Shown here: piece by piece, positions 35,733-44,818 of the stretch | Layout: every line of letters begins with the position of its first letter | Position numbering within the stretch: the first letter of the stretch is position 1 | Assembly (NCBI RefSeq): GCF_024606265.1 | Contig: NZ_JAHHPP010000005.1 | Coordinates: 1 to 64,000, forward strand | Direction of reading: 5' to 3' | DNA from: Endozoicomonas sp. SESOKO1 | GTDB lineage: Bacteria > Pseudomonadota > Gammaproteobacteria > Pseudomonadales > Endozoicomonadaceae | DNA: 64,000 nt | The notes under the pieces: model-generated | Seen by the model: only the letters and a program-made list of their open reading frames with translations | Told to the model about the DNA's origin: nothing | The model's database searches: none | Translations under genes and position numbers: made by a program

Positions 35733-38054
35733 TCAGACCTCACTTGTGCTTTGCAAAGCCGACAACTCCTCTGTTGAGCTGCTGTTTTCAGTGGACAAAC
35801 GTTTTCCTATGGCATCCTTGATCCAGGTAAACGGGTATATAGCCAGCGCTTTACCGCCTAACCCCTGCTGGTAGCCCTGGTACCACTGGTACAGGGCGTA
35901 AAGCGCAGCAATGCCGACAACCCCTCCTGCCACAATGCCACCGGTCAGGGCTGCTGGAAAATCAACGGAAACTTCTTCGCTGTTATTGTGTCGTAGGGCG
36001 GAAGCCGTGCTGTTTATGGTTCCGTTACCGGGTGCAACGGACACTGGCGATCCGGTTTGCCGGGTTGGCATTGCTGACGACATTTGTTTAATGACAGGCG
36101 ACATCAGATCACAGGTGGCCATGGGGAGACCACGGTTGGCCATGGGGGTTAATTCATCACCCGCTCTTTCTGCTGCGAGGCAACGGTCATCATCGCAGCC
36201 TTCTACTGGGCTGCTGATATTATCAGCAAAACTGGTTAACTCAGTATTGCAGGCAGAGGTGCCGGTAAAGCTGCGATAGGGGTCGCCTGCGGCGGCTATG
36301 CCGACAGAATACCCTTTGATTTCAACATTACAGGCGGTGGTATTGCTAACTCTGCCAACGTTATCATAGCGACCGGCAGCAACACCGACTGCAGCACTGC
36401 CGGTATAACTGTCTGTGTTTTTTTCCCAGGCGAATAGTACACAGTCAACGGCAGTGGTCTGGTGAACAGCAGTGTCACCATCGTTAAACGCCACGGCAAT
36501 AGCAACGGAGCTGTTGTTCACTTCAGCATCTATTATCGTCTCTATGGCGGTTGTGTTATGGATATTACAACCGTTGGCAACCGCCGCTGCGACGGCTACG
36601 TGCCCACCCTTATCAGCACCTTTAATGCTGCTGTGGAACAAATCCAGATCCGAGTCGACGTCCAGGGTATGCTCGATTGTGCTGTTGTGACATTCGGCGG
36701 TAACGATGCCAACAAGGGTTGGTGTAATGGAGTTAGCCGTGGCCAGCAAGTGGTTGTCGCGGGAGGTCGTATCCACAATGGTGCATTGACGGGCATCAGC
36801 AACCACCATGGCGATGCGCCCCTCAACCAGGGAATGAGAATGTATTCTGTTTTGCCCGTGGGCCAGCGTACCTTCAACATGGGTATACTTGGCCCTGCCG
36901 ACAACGCCACCGAGATTGGCGCCTATAGTGAACTCGGAGCTTTTAATGTGGTTATGCAGCAACGTTGAGTTCCTGACGACCACGTTATCATGTTCGTAAC
37001 CAACGGTTTTCCCTGCGATCAGGCCGATGTTAACATTGATCTCTGGGTCTGGTCCGGGCTTGTTCCAGATACGCTTGCCACTGCCAATTCCAGAGAGGCA
37101 TACCCTGGAGTTTTTAACCTGGTTACTGTCGATGGTGGCGTTATCCAGTGCTTGTCCGGCCAGCATGCCGGCATCAATGGCACTGCCCTGGATCGCCATG
37201 GTGGCAATGTTGACCAGGTTCCCCTTTAGGGTGGTACTTTCGTTCATCTTGCCCGCCAGCATACCCAGCTGCAGGTTACGCCTTTCCTCGGGTTTTTCAG
37301 CCGTAATCCTGATGGTTGAATTTTCTACGACGATGTTTTCCTGTTTCGATGACCCTGCCATGGTGCAGGCAACGAATGCCTCACTGTCGGCGTCGTCAAG
37401 CTCTGTACGGTCAATTTGGCCATCAGTAACGGTGAGATTACGGACTGCCCCATCACCTTCAAGACGGTTAAACATACAGCCCTTCAGGTTGCTGATGGCA
37501 TTGCCACCGCCGTTGTAGTCGCCAGTGAAACGTTCAATGGGCTGGTGTTTGCCCGCATCAATGGGGCCACTCTGCAGGTAGCGCTTATCGGCGGAGTAGC
37601 ATGGCTCTGAGGGTTTGCCTATTTTGCCCAGCGTTGCACTGCTATCAACAGGAATCGGCTCAACACTGCAGTTCGATGGAGTGGTTGGGCTGACAGTGTC
37701 TGCAGGGTTGCTGCTTTTTGTCGTATACCCATGACACCCCGGCAGGCTGGCCAGCGCCAGACAGGCCATGGCCACCTGGTTAATGGTGTTCAGATAGCTA
37801 TTGGCCGGTATGGTTTTCTGGACCAGACGCAGGGCCAGCTCTTTGGGTTGAATATTCAGTTGTATCCAGGGGGTATCTGGCTGACCAGGTCCTTGACTGG
37901 GGTCAAAGTCCGGATGGAAAGATCTAACCAGCGACTTACTGACATTCCAATAGCTTGACCAACCAGAACTGCGCTTCTGGCTTTGATCGCTATCAGTGGC
38001 AGCTGAGTCAGATGGTGGTGTCATTGTTATGCAGGAAGTGAGTACAGGGGTCAT
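35733..38054 (-). CDS. Large repetitive, sequon-rich protein with C-terminal membrane anchor
   Basis: A 773-aa protein of no family I can name with certainty. After a hydrophilic N-terminus a hydrophobic stretch (about 90-105, ACLALASLPGCHG) is seen. The middle (about 170-620) consists of irregular repeats with GLUG-like spacing (LIAGKTVG, LGGVVGRAKY, VGVAAGRYD) that suggest a beta-solenoid. The region is unusually rich in NxS/T sequons (NLT, NST, NES, NAT, NTT). Near the C-terminus a clear transmembrane segment, ALTGGIVAGGVVGIAALYAL, is followed by a short basic tail. It is a surface-anchor or effector candidate. It is antisense to and convergent with the RING-ankyrin gene. Confidence 0.55.
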   Translation of the reverse strand: MTPVLTSCITMTPPSDSAATDSDQSQKRSSGWSSYWNVSKSLVRSFHPDFDPSQGPGQPDTPWIQLNIQPKELALRLVQKTIPANSYLNTINQVAMACLALASLPGCHGYTTKSSNPADTVSPTTPSNCSVEPIPVDSSATLGKIGKPSEPCYSADKRYLQSGPIDAGKHQPIERFTGDYNGGGNAISNLKGCMFNRLEGDGAVRNLTVTDGQIDRTELDDADSEAFVACTMAGSSKQENIVVENSTIRITAEKPEERRNLQLGMLAGKMNESTTLKGNLVNIATMAIQGSAIDAGMLAGQALDNATIDSNQVKNSRVCLSGIGSGKRIWNKPGPDPEINVNIGLIAGKTVGYEHDNVVVRNSTLLHNHIKSSEFTIGANLGGVVGRAKYTHVEGTLAHGQNRIHSHSLVEGRIAMVVADARQCTIVDTTSRDNHLLATANSITPTLVGIVTAECHNSTIEHTLDVDSDLDLFHSSIKGADKGGHVAVAAAVANGCNIHNTTAIETIIDAEVNNSSVAIAVAFNDGDTAVHQTTAVDCVLFAWEKNTDSYTGSAAVGVAAGRYDNVGRVSNTTACNVEIKGYSVGIAAAGDPYRSFTGTSACNTELTSFADNISSPVEGCDDDRCLAAERAGDELTPMANRGLPMATCDLMSPVIKQMSSAMPTRQTGSPVSVAPGNGTINSTASALRHNNSEEVSVDFPAALTGGIVAGGVVGIAALYALYQWYQGYQQGLGGKALAIYPFTWIKDAIGKRLSTENSSSTEELSALQSTSEV

Positions 38055-38227
38055 TGCCAGCCTTCGCTATTGACAGGTTTCGGGTACGGATACAAATGTA
38101 GTCGATAATGCGAATGATTCGCTTTTATTTTTATAATGCCGACCCGACAGTTGCAGTGAGACTGGATAGAGGCTTTCACGATCAGCATTATACTGATGAT
38201 GGTTTCACTCTTTCGATGGAGCATTCA

Positions 38228-38563
38228 ATGTTTTACAGAATGAAGGTGGGATTGTTTCTGGTATCGGTTTTAATGTTCTCAGCCTGCTCGGTAGTTGATC
38301 ATCAAGATCCATCCAGGGAGCTTCAGCCCGCACCTCCCGATACGCTTCAGGAAAATACGCTATACACCAATATGCATACCTATGGCCAGTACATGGGGTG
38401 CCGTGCTGCGCAAAGCAATAAAGGACTGCCCCAGGCAGGCTGGAATCAGGCTCCGGCATTGCCAGGCACCTACGAGGAATATCGCAGTGGCTGGCAGGAA
38501 GGCTTTGATAAATGCCGGATAGGGCTGGGGCCTGTAGTGCCTCCCAGCCACGTCTATCCGTAA
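38228..38563 (+). CDS. Small lipoprotein
   Basis: A predicted lipoprotein of about 112 aa. From the ATG at 38228 (MFYRMKVGLFLVSVLMFSAC) a short signal peptide ends in a lipobox MFSAC. The frame is open from 38108, but only the ATG at 38228 has a GGAG 8 bases upstream and gives a normal signal peptide. The mature part is Pro- and Gln-rich and contains GCRAAQ and YRSGWQEGFDKCRIG. Function unknown. Confidence 0.7.
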   Translation: MFYRMKVGLFLVSVLMFSACSVVDHQDPSRELQPAPPDTLQENTLYTNMHTYGQYMGCRAAQSNKGLPQAGWNQAPALPGTYEEYRSGWQEGFDKCRIGLGPVVPPSHVYP

Positions 38564-38614
38564 GCAAAATCAGGTTAACGGGGTGAAAACCTTTCAGGTA
38601 CTCTCTACTGCTTA

Positions 38615-40840
38615 CTACCTGAGTCGCCCTTTCTTCTGTCGGGCAGAGGTATTCTTTGCTGCCCTCGCATTGCGATTATCCCACTGACTGCCCCGGGCTT
38701 TCTGGAAGTCCTGCGATTGTACCCGTTGGCCTGATCTTCTCTGCCCCTTGTTTTCCTCCTCCGGAATCAATTGATGTTTACCGGAACCAATCAGGTCGGA
38801 ACGATTCATATCCCGCAGGGCCTGACGCAGGAAGGGCCAGTTTTTCGCATCATGGTAACGGAGAAATGCCTTTTGTAAACGACGCTGATCCAATGTTCTG
38901 GGCGTATACAAACGGGGACTTTTATAGCTGACCCGCTTCAGCGGATTCTTCTGGGCATGATACATGGCCGTGGCCAGGGACATGGGTGATGGATAGAACG
39001 TCTGTACCTGATCCACACGGAACCTGTTTTTCTTCAACCATAAGGAAAGGTTCAACATATCTTCATCTTCACAGCCGGGGTGAGCGGCAATAAAGTAAGG
39101 AATCAGATACTGTTTTTTACCCGCCTTCTGTGAGAAGTGTTCAAACATCTTTTTAAAGGCGTCATAGGTTCCCATCCCCGGTTTCATCATCAGATCGAGA
39201 GTGCCTTTTTCCGTATGTTCCGGGGCAATCTTTAAATAGCCACCCACATGGTGCGTCACCAGCTCTTCCACATATTCCGGGTCTTCCACCGCCAGGTCAT
39301 AACGCAGGCCCGAGGCAATGGCAATTTTCCGGATGCCCGGCAGGGCGCGGGCTTTCCGGTAAAGCTCGGTGGTCTGCTGATGGGAAGTTTTCAGGTTTTT
39401 ACAGATCCCCGGGAAGACGCAGGATAACCGACGACAACTGGCCTGGATTTTTTCATCCTTGCAATTGAGATGGTACATATTGGCGGTTGGACCGCCCAGG
39501 TCCGATATCTGCCCGGTAAAGCCCGGTACTTTTTCCCGAATATCTTCCAGTTCGGCAATCACCGATTCATGGGAGCGACTCTGGATAATACGGCCTTCAT
39601 GCTCAGTTATGGAGCAGAAAGAACACCCTCCAAAACAGCCACGCATGATATTGACCGAAGTTTTGATCATCTCGTAGGCCGGAATATTGGCATTGCCATA
39701 AGACGGATGCGGACGACGCTGGTAAAACAGGCCAAAAACGCCGTCAATCTCAGGAGTTGCCAGGGGAATGGGTGGCGGGTTAACCCAGAGTTCACGGTTG
39801 CCATGCTTCTGTACCAGCACCCGGGCATTATGGGGGTTAGATTCCTGGTGCAATACCCGGGAAGCATGGGCATAAAGCACCGGATCATTGCGCACCTTGT
39901 CAAAGGATGGCAACCGTATGCAGGTGGATTCCGGGTTCAGCTGCTGGTTGCGATGCAGTGGCATGGGAATAATGCGCACCGGCTGCACGCTATTATCATC
40001 CGCAACATCACCCGCCAGCTGCGACTGACCGTCGGTTTTCTTATCACAAACCGTCTCTTCTACTTCAGCGTAAGGGCTGATGCCATACGCCTCTTCCAGT
40101 GATTGAATATCCCTGGGCCAGTCAATCCGAGATGAATCAATTTCAGTCCAGCCAGACGGTACCGCCGACTTGATGACCACGGTTCCCCGGATATCATCAA
40201 TCTCCCGGATTGTCATGCCTTTCGCCAATCGATCGGCCACCTCGGCCAGCGCCCGCTCGGCATTGCCATAAAGCAGAATATCGCCGGTGGCATCGATCAA
40301 TACGGAACGACGCACTTCATCACTCCAGTAATCATATTGGGCAATACGACGCAAACTGGCTTCAATGCCACCGAGCACCACCGGGACATCACTGTAGGCT
40401 TCCTTGCAGCGCTGGCTGTAGACAATCACGGAGCGGTCCGGTCGCTTGCCCGGCTCTGCGTTCGGCGTATAGGCATCGTCATTACGGACTTTCAGGTCGG
40501 CGGTGTAGCGGTTAATCATGGAATCCATGTTGCCGCCAGTCACACCAAAGAACAGGTTCGGCTTGCCCAGCCGTTTGAAATCTTCCGGGTTACTCCAGTC
40601 CGGCTGGGAGATAATCCCTACCCGGAATCCCTGGGATTCCAGAAAACGGCCAATCACCGCCATGCCAAAGCTGGGATGGTCTACATAGGCGTCGCCGGTC
40701 ACAATGATAATGTCGCAGGAATCCCAGCCAAGCGCATCCATCTCTTTACGGGACATGGGCAACCAGGGCGACGTGCCATAGCATTCAGCCCAGTACTTGG
40801 GATAGGCGAAAAGGTCCGGTGCGGTTTTCGGTGTGGGCAT
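38615..40840 (-). CDS. ygiQ: YgiQ family radical SAM protein
   Basis: A 741-aa radical SAM protein of the YgiQ family. The 4Fe-4S cluster motif [13 protein letters not shown] lies near residue 388. The YgiQ N-terminal region ([28 protein letters not shown]) and [12 protein letters not shown]-like segment ([17 protein letters not shown]) are present. A basic Gln/Lys-rich tail ends the protein. The reaction is not established. It is downstream of the homeodomain cluster on the same strand but is separated from it by a terminator. Confidence 0.93.
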   Translation of the reverse strand: MPTPKTAPDLFAYPKYWAECYGTSPWLPMSRKEMDALGWDSCDIIIVTGDAYVDHPSFGMAVIGRFLESQGFRVGIISQPDWSNPEDFKRLGKPNLFFGVTGGNMDSMINRYTADLKVRNDDAYTPNAEPGKRPDRSVIVYSQRCKEAYSDVPVVLGGIEASLRRIAQYDYWSDEVRRSVLIDATGDILLYGNAERALAEVADRLAKGMTIREIDDIRGTVVIKSAVPSGWTEIDSSRIDWPRDIQSLEEAYGISPYAEVEETVCDKKTDGQSQLAGDVADDNSVQPVRIIPMPLHRNQQLNPESTCIRLPSFDKVRNDPVLYAHASRVLHQESNPHNARVLVQKHGNRELWVNPPPIPLATPEIDGVFGLFYQRRPHPSYGNANIPAYEMIKTSVNIMRGCFGGCSFCSITEHEGRIIQSRSHESVIAELEDIREKVPGFTGQISDLGGPTANMYHLNCKDEKIQASCRRLSCVFPGICKNLKTSHQQTTELYRKARALPGIRKIAIASGLRYDLAVEDPEYVEELVTHHVGGYLKIAPEHTEKGTLDLMMKPGMGTYDAFKKMFEHFSQKAGKKQYLIPYFIAAHPGCEDEDMLNLSLWLKKNRFRVDQVQTFYPSPMSLATAMYHAQKNPLKRVSYKSPRLYTPRTLDQRRLQKAFLRYHDAKNWPFLRQALRDMNRSDLIGSGKHQLIPEEENKGQRRSGQRVQSQDFQKARGSQWDNRNARAAKNTSARQKKGRLR

Positions 40841-40935
40841 GAATTCTTGGGTGCTGTGATGAAAAACCGGCTATTTTCACAGAAAACACCCGTCAGTCCT
40901 ACCCCCGTATTTAAATCAGTGGCTTCTGATTAGCG

Positions 40936-40990
40936 AAAAACCGATAAGAAAGGTCAGATGACTATCAGCACTTAATGCTCCCTTATCGGT
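40936..40990 (-). terminator. Terminator of the homeodomain cluster
   Basis: On the minus strand ACCGATAAG (40990-40982) pairs with CTTATCGGT (40948-40940), followed by TTTTT. The intervening 33 bases can form a smaller AGCA/TGCT hairpin. It lies directly after the stop of the first homeodomain gene and before ygiQ. Confidence 0.7.
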
Positions 40991-41007
40991 CACTTTGTCC
41001 ACGCTCT

Positions 41008-42084
41008 CTAATTGACCAGGCTCTGTGAGCTACCTGGAGACGTTGAGCTGGGAGAGTCCGACTCGTCATCATCTCTAGCTGGATGCCTGGTTGAAATAGC
41101 TACAGGAAGCTCGAGCACAGAACGCTTGGATTGACTGCAGTCAGCGACTGAAAAGGTTGATCGTACCTGGGGAGTTCCATCAAATTTCACTATCATGTTT
41201 TGCAACGCATCAACGGGTGATTTAGCCTGGGTAGTGCTGACTACTTCCTTTTCACAAAATAAGGTATATCTCTTTTTTGCATCAACGTCTTGCCAGGAAA
41301 CTGAAGATATTTGCTGATTGGCCAAAAAGATCTGAGAAACCTCCTTCGGGGCCTCCATATATCGATCCCTGTTACTTTTTTCAACATTTGTACTAGGCTG
41401 GTTTTTGGTGTTTTTGGTGTTTATCCTTTTATTCTGAAACCATGTTTTTACCTGATGTTCAGACATATCCAACCTGGTGGCCAGCACATATCGATCAGCA
41501 GCATTTACATATTTGGTATATTGAAATACTTCATTTAGTTCTTGAACTTTCCAATCGGGAAAATTCGTTCGTTTTTTACGTACTTTATGCTCAGGACCTG
41601 CTTGTCTGGCATTCAATTCACTCGTATCAGCATTGCGCTTTACTTTCCCGGAGGAAGCTGGCTGGCCACTCCCCCCTGCCACCGCATTCACTGGTTCAGT
41701 GGCAGTAGCTGCCCAACCATAAGGCCAATAAACAGGATTCATACCTAACCCTTCCAGCTCCTGAGGCCCTCTGTAATATGGAATAAAGGATGGTGCCATT
41801 GCAGGTTGATTATGCAGATACAAATTTCCTGTTACATTACCTACGCTTGAAATTCCCGGGCCAAATCTTTCTGGAGGAAAAAAGTCCCTTGCCTGTGACA
41901 TCCCGGGCATAAAACTGTTCACGAAATAAGCTGGCTCAGCGTGCGCGACAGAAAACCTGCCGTATAAGCTCGAATGACGACATCCTGGTCCACAGGCTGA
42001 ATGGGGGTAAACAGAACCGAAAGAGTTAACTGAGCCAGATGATAACATGTCCGGTCGATTGGGAGAGAGCCTTGCAGAATCCAT
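41008..42084 (-). CDS. Homeodomain protein, paralogue 1
   Basis: A 358-aa protein with a complete 60-residue homeodomain at about 168-227. Aligned without gaps to Antennapedia, the landmarks fall at Arg5 (R172), Phe8, Leu16 (L183), Phe20 (F187), Trp48, Phe49, Gln50, Asn51 and Arg53 (WFQNKR 215-220). The homeodomain is the DNA-binding fold of eukaryotic transcription factors. The N-terminal arm (KVRKKRT) is basic and could serve as a nuclear localisation signal. The N-terminal region shares YGRFSV (41-46), NSFMPGM and NLYLHNQ with two downstream paralogues. Residues 228-358 are low-complexity and Ser-rich. Binding DNA in a host nucleus is inferred, not shown. Confidence 0.85.
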   Translation of the reverse strand: MDSARLSPNRPDMLSSGSVNSFGSVYPHSACGPGCRHSSLYGRFSVAHAEPAYFVNSFMPGMSQARDFFPPERFGPGISSVGNVTGNLYLHNQPAMAPSFIPYYRGPQELEGLGMNPVYWPYGWAATATEPVNAVAGGSGQPASSGKVKRNADTSELNARQAGPEHKVRKKRTNFPDWKVQELNEVFQYTKYVNAADRYVLATRLDMSEHQVKTWFQNKRINTKNTKNQPSTNVEKSNRDRYMEAPKEVSQIFLANQQISSVSWQDVDAKKRYTLFCEKEVVSTTQAKSPVDALQNMIVKFDGTPQVRSTFSVADCSQSKRSVLELPVAISTRHPARDDDESDSPSSTSPGSSQSLVN

Positions 42085-42117
42085 ATAATCTAATCAGCCA
42101 ATTCGTTGTAGATAAAT

Positions 42118-42165
42118 CCATACTAGACGCGATAATCAAAAAATCTAATTAACGGTAAAAATTTT
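42118..42165 (-). promoter_or_regulatory. Conserved upstream block of homeodomain paralogue 1
   Basis: The block contains CCATACTAGACGC followed by AATCAAAAAATCTAATTAACGGTAAAA (plus strand) and lies 33-80 bases upstream of the ATG. Nearly the same block precedes the other two paralogues. On the minus strand it offers a -10-like TAGTAT. It marks a shared promoter or regulator site. Confidence 0.6.
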
Positions 42166-42234
42166 TATCCTCAACTTCTCGCAATCCTCGCTACGGACGC
42201 CTAAGTCCGACAGGCTCCCAATTATGTAAAACGG

Positions 42235-43269
42235 TCAGTTGGCCCTGGAAGAGTCCGACTCACTATCAGATTTAGCGAGTTCCCCGGAAGCAGGGGATTC
42301 AGGCTCGGGACTCCTGGATTGACTACTCTCAGTGACTGAAGAAGAACGTACATATGGAGTTCTTTCTTTCACCAACATTTGTTGCAATGCATCAATGGGT
42401 GATATAGCCATAGTACGGCTGACCACCGCCCTTTCACACTGCAGAGTGTATCTCTGCTTTCCACCAATACCTGAATCTGAAGACATTTGCTGTCTAGCCC
42501 TTAAGGCCTGAGAAATCAATTTCGATCTCGATGGACTCAGAGATTGAACGCAGTTACTTCCATTTTTTGAAGGAACCCACCTTTTGGCCTTCGCCCTTTT
42601 GTTCTGGAACCATACTTTTACCTGCTCTTCCTTGATCTGCAATCTTGCCGCCAACTCAGATTTTGACTCGCTTGATAAATATTGACCACGTCGGAATGCA
42701 TTATTGAGTTGTTGAACTTTCCAGTCGGGAAAGACTGTTCGTTCTTTAACTCCTTTATATTTGGGACCCGGTAACCGGGAGTGCGGTATACTCGTATCAG
42801 CCTTGCACTCTGTCACGATGGGAGAAACGGGTTGGCAGCGTCTCATCCCAGCATCCACCGTATTGCCGGGCGTATTGCCGGGAGTAGCAGTCCAGTAAAA
42901 AGGCAAATAAGCAGCCCCCATACCAGGCCCCGCCAGTTCCTGAGACCCGGAGGGACAAGGGGTAAAGGATGGAGTCATTGCAGCCTGATTATGCAGGGAC
43001 AAATTTCTTGGGACCTGACCCGCACTTGAAACACCCAGGCCAAACCTGCCTGAAGGGAAAAGATCCCTTACCGGTGGCATCCCGGGTAAAAAACTGTTCA
43101 CTGAATAGACTGGCTGTGTATCAGAGTGAGCTACTGAAAACCTGCCATAAGCGGACGAATGTTGACTCCCCGGCCTACAGGCTGGATGGTTTTCAGCAGT
43201 TACTGATGAACTGAATCTGCCCGGCGACGCTTTGTCAATAGGGCTTGGGGGCAACACTGCAGGATCCAT
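42235..43269 (-). CDS. Homeodomain protein, paralogue 2
   Basis: About 344 aa from the ATG at 43269 (MDPAVL). The frame also opens at a TTG at 43281, but the ATG matches the MDSA starts of the paralogues. A full homeodomain spans about 177-236 in the longer numbering. Landmarks are Arg5 (R181), Phe8 (F184), Leu16 (L192), Phe20 (F196) and WFQNKR (224-229), in an ungapped 60-residue alignment. The N-terminus shares SSAYGRFSVAHSD and VYSVNSFLPGMPPVRDLFPS with the paralogues. The tail is Ser-rich with many Ser/Glu residues. Divergence from paralogue 3 is large outside the shared motifs, so the duplication is not recent. Function as for paralogue 1 is inferred. Confidence 0.85.
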   Translation of the reverse strand: MDPAVLPPSPIDKASPGRFSSSVTAENHPACRPGSQHSSAYGRFSVAHSDTQPVYSVNSFLPGMPPVRDLFPSGRFGLGVSSAGQVPRNLSLHNQAAMTPSFTPCPSGSQELAGPGMGAAYLPFYWTATPGNTPGNTVDAGMRRCQPVSPIVTECKADTSIPHSRLPGPKYKGVKERTVFPDWKVQQLNNAFRRGQYLSSESKSELAARLQIKEEQVKVWFQNKRAKAKRWVPSKNGSNCVQSLSPSRSKLISQALRARQQMSSDSGIGGKQRYTLQCERAVVSRTMAISPIDALQQMLVKERTPYVRSSSVTESSQSRSPEPESPASGELAKSDSESDSSRAN

Positions 43270-43297
43270 AAAATCAGCCAATTTGTTGTTGATAGTT

Positions 43298-43349
43298 CCA
43301 TACTAGACGCAAGAATCAAAAAATCTATTGAACAGTAAAATTTTTCTGT
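43298..43349 (-). promoter_or_regulatory. Conserved upstream block of homeodomain paralogue 2
   Basis: The block CCATACTAGACGCAAGAATC, then AAAAAATCTATTGAACAGTAAAA, lies 29-80 bases upstream of the ATG at 43269. It is nearly identical in position and sequence to the blocks before paralogues 1 and 3. This is the best evidence that each gene has its own promoter. Confidence 0.6.
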
Positions 43350-43385
43350 AAATGGAAAATTGAAAGACAACCCGCCTTTTTCTAT

Positions 43386-44435
43386 TCAGGTTATTAGACC
43401 AGGTGAGTTGGAAGAATCAGGCTCATAATGCGCTTTAGTTAATTCCCTGGCAGAAGCAGTTACCGGAAGTTCAGAATCATTACCTCTGGAGTGTCTGTAG
43501 CCATCGGCTAAACAGGAGAATCGTACCTGAGCAATATCATCGATTTTTACTAACATGCCCTCTACTGCATCAGCTGTTGATGATTCAGCCATGGCACTGG
43601 TGCCCTCTCTGTCAGCAAGTAACGAGTATCTCTGCTGTTCACCAGTGACTTGCCCGGAAACGGTAGACGTTTGCTGTGTGCTCAATAAGGACTCAGGCAC
43701 TTTTTTCGATGCCTCCGGAAATTGGTCGGTGTTCCTTGTCAAATCTGCCATGGCCTGCCTTTTGACATTCATTCTTTTATTCTGAAACCATACTTTTATC
43801 TGCTCTTCTGTCATCTGTAATTTTGAAGCCAGCCCAGATCGTTGATAGCTTTTTATATAAGCCGATTTGTGAAAAGCTTTGTTAAGTTCATAAACTTTCC
43901 ATGGAGGAAAATTTGTTCGTTTTTTACGTGCTTTTTTCTGCGGGCCTGCTTGTCGGGACTTCGATTCACTGGTATCGGCCTGATGCGTTGTCTTCCTGAA
44001 GGAATCTGGCTGGCTGGTTTCCACCATCGCATTCACTGGACTGGTGGGAGTAGCGGTGCAACCATAGGGGCAATAACCAGAAGCCATACCAACCCCTGCC
44101 AGTTGCTGAGCTTCCACGGGATAAGGGGGATAGTCTGGCACCATTGCTACCTGATTATGCAGGGACAAATTCCTTGGGACATTACCAACACTCGAAACTC
44201 CCGAACCAAATCTGCCTGAAGGGTAAAGGTCCCTTTCCAGTGGCATCCCGGGTAAAAAATTGCTCACTGAAAAGATGGGTCGAGTATCAGAGCGCTCTAC
44301 AGAAAACCTGCCATAAACGGACGTATGCCTATCTTCTGGTGCACGGCCTGGATGGGAACGATCAGTTCGGGGTGAACTGAATTCGCCAGACATCGACATA
44401 TTAAGTGGGGTGCGGGGGTACAGTGCAGAATCCAT
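43386..44435 (-). CDS. Homeodomain protein, paralogue 3
   Basis: A 349-aa protein with a full homeodomain at about 169-228: basic arm KKARKKRT (167-174), Arg5 (R173), Phe8 (F176), Leu16 (L184), Phe20 (F188) and WFQNKR (216-221). The ungapped alignment keeps all key positions. The N-terminal half contains YGRFSVERSD (41-50) and IFSVSNFLPGM (54-64). FSVSNFL (55-61) matches the engrailed homology 1 pattern (F-S-I/V-x-x-I/L/F-L) that recruits Groucho/TLE corepressors. It is the best-preserved eh1-like copy of the three. The C-terminus is Ser/Glu-rich. It is the first gene of the cluster on the minus strand. Confidence 0.87.
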   Translation of the reverse strand: MDSALYPRTPLNMSMSGEFSSPRTDRSHPGRAPEDRHTSVYGRFSVERSDTRPIFSVSNFLPGMPLERDLYPSGRFGSGVSSVGNVPRNLSLHNQVAMVPDYPPYPVEAQQLAGVGMASGYCPYGCTATPTSPVNAMVETSQPDSFRKTTHQADTSESKSRQAGPQKKARKKRTNFPPWKVYELNKAFHKSAYIKSYQRSGLASKLQMTEEQIKVWFQNKRMNVKRQAMADLTRNTDQFPEASKKVPESLLSTQQTSTVSGQVTGEQQRYSLLADREGTSAMAESSTADAVEGMLVKIDDIAQVRFSCLADGYRHSRGNDSELPVTASARELTKAHYEPDSSNSPGLIT

Positions 44436-44818
44436 AAAATCAGCCTATTCGTTATAGATAGACCCATACTAGACGCAAGAATAAAAAAATCTAATGAACC
44501 GTAAAGTTTTTCTGCAGGGCCTGCCGTACCCAACACTGATCTGTCGGCAAACACGCCGGAGTTTCTCTGGCCCCTGGTGACCATTAAAGGTTGAAAGCAC
44601 CTGTGGGGAAGACTGGCGGGCCACCCCTGCCCCGGGTCATGCGCCGTATATTGTGAGGTATCCGGTGAAGCGTTAACAGGGGTAAAAGACTGGGGCAGTT
44701 TGGTTTTTCTTGCATGAGGATAAAACCCGTCTGATACGCTTCGCCAGAGTTGACGTGAAGAAAAGGAAGAAGGGAAAGCCAGTGACGTTTCCTGGATATT
44801 GGGAAATTACCCCTCACG
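44436..44818. other. Intergenic region between hybrid kinase and homeodomain cluster
   Basis: These 383 bases hold the upstream block of paralogue 3 and no gene that I can support. A 84-codon minus-strand frame (44584-44838) with unusual composition overlaps the kinase gene end and is judged a shadow. The stretch has a coding-like texture on the plus strand with stops, so it could be a decayed gene, but no family was recognised. Confidence 0.4.
44464..44514 (-). promoter_or_regulatory. Conserved upstream block of homeodomain paralogue 3
   Basis: The block CCATACTAGACGCAAGAAT, then AAAAAAATCTAATGAACCGTAAAG, lies 29-80 bases upstream of the ATG at 44435. It shares sequence and spacing with the other two blocks. 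Confidence 0.6.
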
